Source: Planctomycetota bacterium (GTDB lineage: Bacteria; Planctomycetota; UBA1135; UBA2386). From it: a DNA stretch of 47,862 nucleotides. Both the position numbers and the translations under genes were made by a program. This document shows, piece by piece, positions 1-6,421 of the stretch. Numbering within the stretch: the first letter of the stretch is position 1; every line of letters begins with the position of its first letter. The stretch covers positions 1 to 47,862 of the forward strand of contig JADLFX010000095.1 in the NCBI GenBank assembly GCA_020849665.1, written 5' to 3'. Below the pieces are notes generated by a model that was not told the DNA's origin, did not search any database, and was given only the letters and a program-made list of their open reading frames with translations.

Positions 1-203
1 AGGAGATCGTGCACACGGCGATCCAGGAGGACGCCGATCTGATCATCATGGCGACGCAGGGCCGCTCCGGCCTCGAGCACATCCTGCTCGGCAGCGTCGC
101 CGAGAAGGTGGTGCGCAAGGCGCCCTGCGCGGTCCTGATCGTGCGCGAGAAGGCCAAGGAGATCGTCGCACCCTGGGGCGAGGGCGGCGGTCCCACCATG
201 TGA
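1..203 (+). CDS. Universal stress protein (UspA family), C-terminal end only
   Basis: The reading frame is open from the window edge (first full codon at base 3) to TGA at 201-203, so only about 66 C-terminal residues are present and the true start lies outside. The fragment has the classic C-terminal signature of the Usp fold: a hydrophobic strand DLIIMATQGRSG, then LLGSVAEKVVRKAPCAVLIV. The GxxG-(9 residues)-G(S) nucleotide-binding pattern is seen as QGRSG...LLGSVAEKV, so this is probably an ATP-binding type Usp. The glutathione peroxidase fusion gene begins 16 nt downstream on the same strand with a good Shine-Dalgarno, which suggests co-transcription as a stress-response pair. Confidence 0.85.
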   Translation, partial: EIVHTAIQEDADLIIMATQGRSGLEHILLGSVAEKVVRKAPCAVLIVREKAKEIVAPWGEGGGPTM

Positions 204-219
204 AGCAAGGAGAACCCCG

Positions 220-1305
220 ATGCGTAGCCTCTGGTCCTGTCTGGTCGTGCTCGCGACCCTCCCCCTCTTCGCCCAGCAGCCGGTGCAGAAGCCCGTGGGG
301 GTGCATCCGGCGCCGGACCAGATGCCGAAGCCCCGGCCGGGCGCCGTGCACGGGTTCACGCTGCGCGGCATCGACGGCAAGGACGTGCCACTCGCCACCT
401 TCCGTGGCAAGGTCCTGCTCCTGGTGAACGTGGCGTCCAAGTGCGGCCTCACGCCGCAGTACAAGGAGCTCCAGGCGCTGCACGAGCGCTTCGCCAAGGA
501 CGGCTTCGCCGTGCTGGGCTTTCCCGCCAACGACTTCCTTGGGCAGGAGCCGGGCAGCAACGAGGAGATCGCCAGGTTCTGCTCGTCCACGTACGGCGTC
601 ACCTTCCCGCTCTTCGCCAAGATCGCCGTGAAGGGCGAGGAGCAGGCGCCGCTCTACCGCTACCTGACCAAGGAGAGCCCGTTCCCGGGCGAGGTGCAGT
701 GGAACTTCCAGAAGTACCTCGTCGACCGCGAGGGCAACGTGATCGCGCGCTTCGCGCCGCGCACCCGACCGGACGACCCGAAGCTCGTCGAGGCGGTCGA
801 GGCCGCGGTCCGAGGCAAGGCGGCGCCGCCGCCTTCGACCGCGCTGCCGAAGGCCGGGAGCGGCCCGGCCGCGGACGCCCTGCGCGGCGCCGTCGCGCGT
901 GCCGCCAGGGAGGACAAGGTGGCGCTCGTGTGGTGGAGCGCGGACTGGTGCGGGTGGTGCAAGAAGTTCGAGGCCTACGTCGCCCGGCCGGAGATCGCCG
1001 CAGTCCTGGCCCAGGACTTCGTGCTGCAGAAGCTCACCACGGACCACATGGCCGACGGCGAGGCGACGCGCAAGCACTACGCCGATGGCAGGGAGACCGG
1101 GATCCCCTTCCTGGTGTGGCTCGACGGCCAGGGGCAGGTGGTCGGACGATCCCTCGACGCCAAGGGCGAGAACATCGGCCACCCGGCGAAGCCCGAGGAG
1201 ATCGAGGTGTTCATGGCCGTGGTGCGCAGGACGGCGCAGCGCGCCACGCCGGAGCAGATCGCCCTGCTGCAGAGCACGCTCGTCGATCTGGCAGCGAAGC
1301 GCTGA
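220..1305 (+). CDS. Secreted glutathione peroxidase fused to a C-terminal thioredoxin domain
   Basis: A 361-residue thiol peroxidase. Residues 1-19 form a signal peptide ending in FAQ. Residues 42-195 are a GPx domain with peroxidatic Cys75 (NVASKCGLTPQY), the Cys121 of the FCxxxYGVTFP element that acts as resolving Cys in thioredoxin-dependent GPx enzymes, and the conserved Trp161-Asn162. The usual CNQFG motif reads ANDFLG, so the catalytic Gln is replaced by Asp. After a Pro/Ala linker, residues 215-345 form a thioredoxin-like domain with WCGWC (Cys244, Cys247) and a TGIPF cis-Pro loop. The inferred role is reduction of peroxides in the periplasm, with the fused thioredoxin domain recycling the peroxidase. 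ATG at 220 is chosen because AAGGAG lies 7 nt upstream. Whether the electron donor is a membrane thiol relay is unknown. Confidence 0.9.
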   Translation: MRSLWSCLVVLATLPLFAQQPVQKPVGVHPAPDQMPKPRPGAVHGFTLRGIDGKDVPLATFRGKVLLLVNVASKCGLTPQYKELQALHERFAKDGFAVLGFPANDFLGQEPGSNEEIARFCSSTYGVTFPLFAKIAVKGEEQAPLYRYLTKESPFPGEVQWNFQKYLVDREGNVIARFAPRTRPDDPKLVEAVEAAVRGKAAPPPSTALPKAGSGPAADALRGAVARAAREDKVALVWWSADWCGWCKKFEAYVARPEIAAVLAQDFVLQKLTTDHMADGEATRKHYADGRETGIPFLVWLDGQGQVVGRSLDAKGENIGHPAKPEEIEVFMAVVRRTAQRATPEQIALLQSTLVDLAAKR

Positions 1306-1316
1306 GCGGCCCCCGC

Positions 1317-2225
1317 TCAGCGCCCGGCGGGCTGCGGGCGGCTGGCAGGCCGTGACGGCTGTGTGGCCTGCACGTCGCCCAGGACCCCAAGGGCGTCGAG
1401 GATCTGCTCTTGGCCCATCTCCTTGGGCCGCAGCGGATGCGACTCCGGCAGCAGGTCGCGCAGGGCCGGCAGGAGCCGTGCGGTCAGCGTCGCCATGCCC
1501 AGGCGCGTGGCATGCAGGCGATCCCCCTGCAGGAGCCGTTCCGGAGGGATCACGACTTCCTTGCCTCCCAGCACCACCTTCTCCCCGGACTTCTTGACCG
1601 TCGCGACCAGGTCGGACATCGGGAAGATCCGCACGTTGGGCCGCCCCTTCGCCCACGCCTGCAGGCGGCGGTTCAGTTCGGCCAGGGTCCCGGCGTCGGG
1701 GATCTGCTGGCGCGAGAGCATGCGGGGATCGGCGCCGGTCATGTCGGGATAGTCCCCCACCAGCATCGGCGCGGAGATCCGCGACAGGAGGTCCAGACCC
1801 TTGTCCTGCAGCGCCAACCGGCGCGCCTTGGCCTCCTCGCCATGGCCGAAGGCCCCGTAGCCGAACCAGAACGCGAAGTCGAGTGCGACGAGGAACGCAG
1901 ATCCGTCGCGTTGCGCGAGGCGGATCTGGCGCTCGCCCAGGTTCTCGGTGTCCGCGAAGAGCATCATCGAGGCGCGGTTGCGGATCTCCACGGCCCCGTC
2001 CGGCCACAGCGCCGCGAGCGCGCGCTTGAGCGGCAGCGTCTCGTTGCGCTGGCCACGCCAGTCCTGGCTGCCCGGATCGGTGAACCCATCCGTGATGCTC
2101 GCGCCGAGGAGCGTGATCCGCGGGCGCGATCCGGAGGACGTGGTCGTCGACGCGCCGTCCTGTGCCGCCAGCGAGGCGATGCCGCCGAGCAGGGCCAGGA
2201 CCCAGGCGAGGGTGCGTGGAACCAT
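1317..2225 (-). CDS. Secreted SGNH/GDSL-type hydrolase
   Basis: 302 residues. A signal peptide of about 22 residues ends in SLAAQ. Block I of the SGNH family is visible as LLGASITDGF, with the nucleophile Ser in GAS rather than GDS. The C-terminal catalytic Asp-x-x-His is seen as GDRLHATRLG. The middle has a Trp/Phe-rich stretch (DFAFWFGYGAFG) and an Asp/Pro loop (GDYPDMTGADP). The last 20 residues are a low-complexity Thr/Ser/Pro/Arg tail. Such proteins deacylate sugars or lipids outside the cytoplasm; the substrate here is not predictable. It lies tail-to-tail with the peroxidase gene (11 nt apart) and head-to-head with the glycosyltransferase gene. A TATCCT hexamer ends only 6 nt before the ATG, suggesting a leaderless transcript. 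Confidence 0.72.
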   Translation of the reverse strand: MVPRTLAWVLALLGGIASLAAQDGASTTTSSGSRPRITLLGASITDGFTDPGSQDWRGQRNETLPLKRALAALWPDGAVEIRNRASMMLFADTENLGERQIRLAQRDGSAFLVALDFAFWFGYGAFGHGEEAKARRLALQDKGLDLLSRISAPMLVGDYPDMTGADPRMLSRQQIPDAGTLAELNRRLQAWAKGRPNVRIFPMSDLVATVKKSGEKVVLGGKEVVIPPERLLQGDRLHATRLGMATLTARLLPALRDLLPESHPLRPKEMGQEQILDALGVLGDVQATQPSRPASRPQPAGR

Positions 2226-2231
2226 CGCCCG

Positions 2232-2237
2232 AGGATA
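2232..2237 (-). promoter_or_regulatory. Candidate -10 element (TATCCT) of the SGNH hydrolase gene
   Basis: On the minus strand TATCCT is followed by 6 nt and then the ATG of the hydrolase gene, so transcription would begin at or within a base or two of the start codon. It is one of the few AT-containing hexamers in the 94-nt divergent spacer. No convincing -35 hexamer is seen. Confidence 0.35.
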
Positions 2238-2302
2238 CTGCCGGCGGACGCGTGCCGCGCACCACGCCCGACGACGCAGGCGGAATCCACCCCCGGCGCC
2301 GC

Positions 2303-2308
2303 TATCCT
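2303..2308 (+). promoter_or_regulatory. Candidate -10 element (TATCCT) of the glycosyltransferase gene
   Basis: TATCCT lies 11 nt before the chosen ATG at 2320. It is the same hexamer as the one serving the divergent hydrolase gene 65 nt away, giving a back-to-back pair. The predicted leader is only about 5 nt and leaves no room for a Shine-Dalgarno. No clear -35 is visible. Confidence 0.35.
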
Positions 2309-2319
2309 CCCGCCTCCAT

Positions 2320-3090
2320 ATGTTCCAGGGTCGTTCGGTGACGGTGGTCGTACCGGCCTACAACGAGGAGGCGACCATCGCCGAGGTCGTGACCGAGTTC
2401 CGGGGCTCGCCGCTGGTGGACGAGGTGCTGGTGGTCGACAACAACTGCCGGGACCACACCGCCGAGCGCGCTCGCCAGGCGGGCGCGCGGGTGGTCGCGG
2501 AATCCCGCCCCGGCTACGGGGCGGCGCTGACCGGCGGGATGGACGCGGCCCAGGGCGAGATCCTGGTCCTCACCGAGGCCGACGGCACCTTCCGGGCCCG
2601 GGACCTGCCCAAGCTGCTCGCCTACCTGGAGGACGCCGGCATGGTCCTGGGCACGCGCACCACCAAGCAGATGGTCGAGCAGGGGGCGAACATGAGCTTC
2701 GCCCTGCGCTGGGGCAACGTGACCATGGCGAAGCTCCTGGAACTGCTGTGGTTCCTCCCCAACGAACCCCGCTTCACGGACGTGGGCTGCACCTACCGGG
2801 CCCTCACGCGCGAGACCTGGACCAGGATCCGGCCGCTCCTGGCCGAGTCCGGGCCTGCGTTCTCCCCCGAAATGATCTGCGCCGCCCTGCTGGCGGGGTG
2901 TCGGGTGATCGAGATCCCGGTGACGTATTCCCGCCGTACCGGGGGGGTGTCCAAGCACTCGGAATCCTGGCCGAAGGTCTTCAAGACCGCCTGGCTGATG
3001 TTCCGAACCATCTTGAGAAAGCGCCTGGGGATGGGGGCTTCCCGCCGGGCTGGCGACCGGTCCCGACCGGAAACCACCCCCCCGCGGTAG
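2320..3090 (+). CDS. Family 2 glycosyltransferase (polyprenyl-phosphate sugar transferase-like)
   Basis: 256 residues. The GT-A fold of CAZy family GT2 is clear from VTVVVPAYNEE near the N-terminus, VVDNNCRDHT (nucleotide binding), RPGYGAALTGGM and an acidic EADGT motif. Further on are the DVGCTYRALTRETW region and the IEIPVTYSRRTGGVSKHSES segment, which resembles dolichyl/undecaprenyl-phosphate sugar transferases. No membrane segment is obvious, so it is probably a cytoplasmic or peripheral enzyme that moves a sugar from a nucleotide donor to a lipid carrier. I chose ATG 2320 because the GT2 fold begins immediately after it; the frame is open much further upstream, but that part overlaps the hydrolase gene. 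It is the first of four same-strand genes likely to build one glycan or glycolipid. Confidence 0.85.
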   Translation: MFQGRSVTVVVPAYNEEATIAEVVTEFRGSPLVDEVLVVDNNCRDHTAERARQAGARVVAESRPGYGAALTGGMDAAQGEILVLTEADGTFRARDLPKLLAYLEDAGMVLGTRTTKQMVEQGANMSFALRWGNVTMAKLLELLWFLPNEPRFTDVGCTYRALTRETWTRIRPLLAESGPAFSPEMICAALLAGCRVIEIPVTYSRRTGGVSKHSESWPKVFKTAWLMFRTILRKRLGMGASRRAGDRSRPETTPPR

Positions 3091-3223
3091 ACTTCGCCGG
3101 CTGGTCCAGGAACCGTCCTGGCCTCGAACTTGCACGGACTCGCACCCGTGCTCCGAGGCAGGCCGGCCATTCCTGGCACGGTCATCCGTCCCCACCTCGG
3201 ACTCGCACCTGGTCTCGAACGGT

Positions 3224-4648
3224 ATGCAGAAGCACGTTGTCATCCTCGGCGGCGGCCTGGCAGGACTGTCCTGCGGCTACGAGCTGGTCCAGCGCGGCCA
3301 CCGGGTCACCATCCTCGAGCGCGAGCCCCACGTCGGGGGCATGGCGTCGTCGTTCGTCGAGGATGGCGCCGAGTACTGGTGCTACGACTTCGGCCCGCAC
3401 CGCTTCCACAGCAAGGACGAGAGCCTGATCGACCACGTCCGCGAGATCATCGGCGAGGAGAACATCGTCCACGCCAAGCGGCTGTCGCGGATCGTGCTCT
3501 TCAACAAGTTCTTCGACTACCCGCTCAACGCCTCCAACGTCGTGCGGAACATGCCGAAGACGCTGCTGATCAAGGCGTTCCTCGACTACTTCTGGGTGCG
3601 GCTGCTCGACGTCTTCAAGCTGCGCCACTTCACCGACCGCGACTTCGAGAGCTGGACCACGCGCCGGTTCGGCGCGACCCTCTACCGGATCTTCTTCGGC
3701 CAGTACACCGAGAAGGCCTGGGGCATGCCGCCCAGCCAGATCTCCGCCGACTGGGCCAGCCAGCGCATCACCCTGCTGAACCTGCGGGACGCGGTGATGA
3801 AGACCCTGTTCCGCCCCAAGAAGGGCAACGTGCCGCGCACGCTGGTCACCGACTTCATCTACCCGAAGTACGGCGGCATCGGCGAACTGGCGCGCGGCTA
3901 TGCGCGCCGCATCGAGGCCGCCGGCAGCCGCGTGCTCACCGACGCCCCTGCGATCCGCGTGCTGCGCGACGGCATGAACGTCACCGGCATCGAGTACGGC
4001 CGGCACGACCGGCAGGTCGTGGAGGGCGACGAGTACGTGAGCACCATCCCGGTGACCGCCCTCGCCAAGGCGCTCTCGCCCAAGGTGCCGCAGGAGGTGG
4101 AGCGCGCGATCGACAGCCTGCGCTACATCTCGATCGTGTTCGTGTACCTGAAGCTGAACCGCGGCAACGTCTCGCCCGACAACTGGGTGTACCTGCCCGA
4201 GAAGCACCTCACCGTGCACCGGATCTCCGAGTTCAAGAACTTCTCGCCGTACTGCTCGCCGAAGGACAAGACGATGGTGTGCTGCGAGATCACCTGCCGC
4301 CGCGGCGACGAGATCTGGCGCGCCAGCCCCGAGCAGCTCAAGTCGATCGCCGAGCGCGACCTGATCAGCGTGGGCCTGATCCAGGCCGGCGAGGTGCTGG
4401 ACGTGGTGGTGAAGAAGATCCCGTACGCCTACCCCGTGTACGACCTGGAGTACAAGAAGCACCTCACGCCGATCATGGACTACGTGAACGGGCTGGGGAA
4501 CCTGAAGACCACCGGGCGCCAGGGCAACTTCCGCTACAACAACATGGACCAGTCGGTGGAGATGGGCCGCAAGATGGGCATCGAACGCGCCACGGGAGCG
4601 CGGACCGACCACGAGCGGGTCGCCACCGGCAAGGAGTACTTCGGGTGA
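3224..4648 (+). CDS. FAD-dependent oxidoreductase (protoporphyrinogen oxidase / UDP-galactopyranose mutase-like)
   Basis: 474 residues. An N-terminal Rossmann motif for FAD (VVILGGGLAGLSCGYEL) is followed by the acidic strand end TILEREPHVGG and the flavin-contacting GGMASSF. Residues of the UGM/PPOX superfamily follow: FGPHRFHSKDESLIDHV, a tyrosine-rich FFGQYTEKAWG segment and a C-terminal FAD loop GRQGNFRYNNMDQSVEMG. Homologues of this type sit in surface-polysaccharide clusters and act on nucleotide or lipid-linked sugars; the reaction here is not known. The closest guess is a sugar oxidoreductase or mutase rather than a haem enzyme, judged from flanking glycosyl- and methyltransferases. 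It starts 133 nt after the GT2 gene. That gap contains TAGACT (3088-3093), a -10-like hexamer that recurs before moxR. Confidence 0.8.
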   Translation: MQKHVVILGGGLAGLSCGYELVQRGHRVTILEREPHVGGMASSFVEDGAEYWCYDFGPHRFHSKDESLIDHVREIIGEENIVHAKRLSRIVLFNKFFDYPLNASNVVRNMPKTLLIKAFLDYFWVRLLDVFKLRHFTDRDFESWTTRRFGATLYRIFFGQYTEKAWGMPPSQISADWASQRITLLNLRDAVMKTLFRPKKGNVPRTLVTDFIYPKYGGIGELARGYARRIEAAGSRVLTDAPAIRVLRDGMNVTGIEYGRHDRQVVEGDEYVSTIPVTALAKALSPKVPQEVERAIDSLRYISIVFVYLKLNRGNVSPDNWVYLPEKHLTVHRISEFKNFSPYCSPKDKTMVCCEITCRRGDEIWRASPEQLKSIAERDLISVGLIQAGEVLDVVVKKIPYAYPVYDLEYKKHLTPIMDYVNGLGNLKTTGRQGNFRYNNMDQSVEMGRKMGIERATGARTDHERVATGKEYFG

Positions 4649-4694
4649 GCGGCGCACCGCCGTCGCGGCGGTGGCCGGGGAGCCGGGGGACTCG

Positions 4695-5615
4695 GTGACC
4701 GCCATCGACGCAGGGCAGCAGGTCGAGGTGACGACCTGCCAGGTGTGCGGCAGCGGCGAGCGCGAGCAGCTCTTCGCGGATCCGCCCTACCGGGTGCTCC
4801 GCTGCAGTGGCTGCGGCCTGGTGTACGTCTCGCCACGCTGCCACGGCGAGGCCCTGGCCGCCGTGTACGGGGAGTCGTACTGGCGCAGCGAGAAGCCGCG
4901 CGAGAAGGGCTACGCAGACTACGCGAGCGACGAACGCCTGCACCTCAAGACCTTCCGGCGCCGCCTGCGCCTGCTGCGCCGCTTCCTGCCCCCGGGCCGC
5001 CTCCGCGTGCTCGACGTCGGCTGCGCCGCCGGCTACTTCCTGCGCGTGATGCGCGACGAGGGCCACGACGTGTACGGCGTGGAGCTCTCGGCGGCGATCG
5101 CGCGCCATGCCGTGGAGCACCTGGGCGCCGCCCGCGTACACGTGGGCACGCTGCACTCAGCGCCCCGCGACCAGGGCGCGTTCGTGCCCGGCAGCTTCGA
5201 CGTGGTCACGCTCTGGGACGTGGTCGAGCACGTCCCCGACCCGCAGGCGCTGCTGCACGAGGTACGCTCGATGCTGGCGCCGGGTGGCGTACTGGTGCTG
5301 GAGACCCAGAACGTCGCCAGCCGCTGGGCGAGGCTGCTCGGCCGGCGCTGGCAGCACTACAAGCACGAAGAGCACCTCTACCACTTCGATCCCAACACGG
5401 TGCGCCGGCTGCTGGAGCAGACCCGGTTCACGGTGCTGCACAACACCTGGACCTACGGCGGCAAGTACGTGCGGCTCTCGTTCATCACCGAGCGCGCGCA
5501 TCGCCTGCATCCCGCGCTGAGCTTCGCGCTCAAGCCGCTGGAGCTGTTCCGCGACGGCAACCTGTACGTGAACTTCGGCGACGAGATGGTGGTGTTCGCG
5601 CGCCCCGCGCCCTGA
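4695..5615 (+). CDS. Zinc-ribbon class I SAM-dependent methyltransferase
   Basis: About 306 residues. The N-terminus carries two Cys pairs, CQVCG and CSGCG about 25 residues apart, forming a zinc-ribbon-like module found on sugar methyltransferases and related enzymes. The SAM-binding core follows: VLDVGCAAGYFL (motif I), VYGVELS (acidic ribose-binding Glu), FDVVTLWDVVEHVPDP (motif II region) and LAPGGVLVLETQN. GTG 4695 is preferred because GGGGGA lies just before it; a GTG at 4671 in the same frame would add 8 residues. The gene follows the FAD oxidoreductase closely and precedes a second methyltransferase, so the substrate is presumably the same glycan intermediate. Confidence 0.85.
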   Translation: MTAIDAGQQVEVTTCQVCGSGEREQLFADPPYRVLRCSGCGLVYVSPRCHGEALAAVYGESYWRSEKPREKGYADYASDERLHLKTFRRRLRLLRRFLPPGRLRVLDVGCAAGYFLRVMRDEGHDVYGVELSAAIARHAVEHLGAARVHVGTLHSAPRDQGAFVPGSFDVVTLWDVVEHVPDPQALLHEVRSMLAPGGVLVLETQNVASRWARLLGRRWQHYKHEEHLYHFDPNTVRRLLEQTRFTVLHNTWTYGGKYVRLSFITERAHRLHPALSFALKPLELFRDGNLYVNFGDEMVVFARPAP

Positions 5616-5640
5616 CCCGCACCCAGCCCCCACGACCGCG

Positions 5641-6381
5641 ATGGAGACCAACGTCTACGAGCAGTTCGCCCAACTCGAGGACCGGCACTTCTGGTTCCTC
5701 GGCCGCCGCAACATCTTCTTCGACCTGCTCGGGCGCGTGCTGCGGGGCCGCAACGACCTGCAGATCCTCGAGGTCGGCTGCGGCGCCGGGGGCATGCTCG
5801 GGCCGCTGGCCCGCTTCGGAACCGTGACCGGCCTCGACATCGCCAAGGACTACGTGGCCTACTGCCACCGGCGCGGCCACCAGCGCGTGCTGGCCGGTTC
5901 GGGCTACGAGCTGCCGTTCCGCGACCAGAGCTTCGACCTGGTGGCCGCGTTCGACACGATCGAGCACATCCCCGACGACGGCCGCGTGCTGCGCGAGATC
6001 CGCAGGGTGCTCAAGCCCGGAGGGCGGGTGTTCCTGTCGGTGCCCGCCTACCAGTTCCTCTACTCGCAGAACGACCGCGTCGCGCACCACCAGCGCCGCT
6101 ACACCGCGCACCAGCTGCGCGAGCGCCTGCGGGCCGCGGGCCTGACGCCGCAGCGGCTCTCGTACTTCAACACCTTCCTGTTCCCCCTGATCCTGCCGGC
6201 GGTGCTGGTGCTGAAGCTCAAGGAGAAGCTCTTCGGCCTGCCGGAGGGGCAGACCAACCTGAGCCACTCGTTCGCGGGACCGGTGAACCGCGCCTTCGCC
6301 GCGGTGATGAGCAGCGAGAAGCTGCTCCTGCGCCACATGGAGTTCCCGTTCGGGCACTCGCTGCTGGCGCTCGCCGGCTGA
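5641..6381 (+). CDS. Class I SAM-dependent methyltransferase
   Basis: 246 residues. The Methyltransf_11-type core is visible: ILEVGCGAGGML, VTGLDIAKDYV, FDLVAAFDTIEHIPDDGRVL and VLKPGGRVFLSVPAYQFLYSQND. The start METNVYEQFAQLEDRHFWF matches a family that begins with this aromatic helix. The stretch around residues 180-200 (FLFPLILPAVLVLKLKEKL) is hydrophobic and may bind a lipid-linked substrate or the membrane. The start lies 25 nt after the previous methyltransferase stop, so the two are almost certainly co-transcribed. It is the last gene of the four-gene glycan block and converges on the PpiD-like gene 40 nt away. Confidence 0.85.
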   Translation: METNVYEQFAQLEDRHFWFLGRRNIFFDLLGRVLRGRNDLQILEVGCGAGGMLGPLARFGTVTGLDIAKDYVAYCHRRGHQRVLAGSGYELPFRDQSFDLVAAFDTIEHIPDDGRVLREIRRVLKPGGRVFLSVPAYQFLYSQNDRVAHHQRRYTAHQLRERLRAAGLTPQRLSYFNTFLFPLILPAVLVLKLKEKLFGLPEGQTNLSHSFAGPVNRAFAAVMSSEKLLLRHMEFPFGHSLLALAG

Positions 6382-6384
6382 GCC

Positions 6385-6413
6385 CGGGGCGGCGGCGTCT
6401 GCGGCGCGCCCCG
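6385..6413. terminator. Candidate hairpin between convergent genes
   Basis: CGGGGCG (6385-6391) and CGCCCCG (6407-6413) form a perfect 7-bp stem around a 15-nt loop in the 40-nt gap between converging genes. There is no T-tract on either side, so it could serve both directions as a weak or factor-assisted terminator, or be chance in such GC-rich DNA. Confidence 0.3.
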
Positions 6414-6421
6414 CCGGCCGC

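Noticed and set aside
220..1305. Selenocysteine in the glutathione peroxidase
   Set aside because: The peroxidatic residue is encoded by TGC (Cys75), not TGA.
46..2265. 739-codon minus-strand frame over the peroxidase gene
   Set aside because: It is Arg/Pro-rich shadow coding, with the peroxidase and hydrolase explaining the region in other frames.
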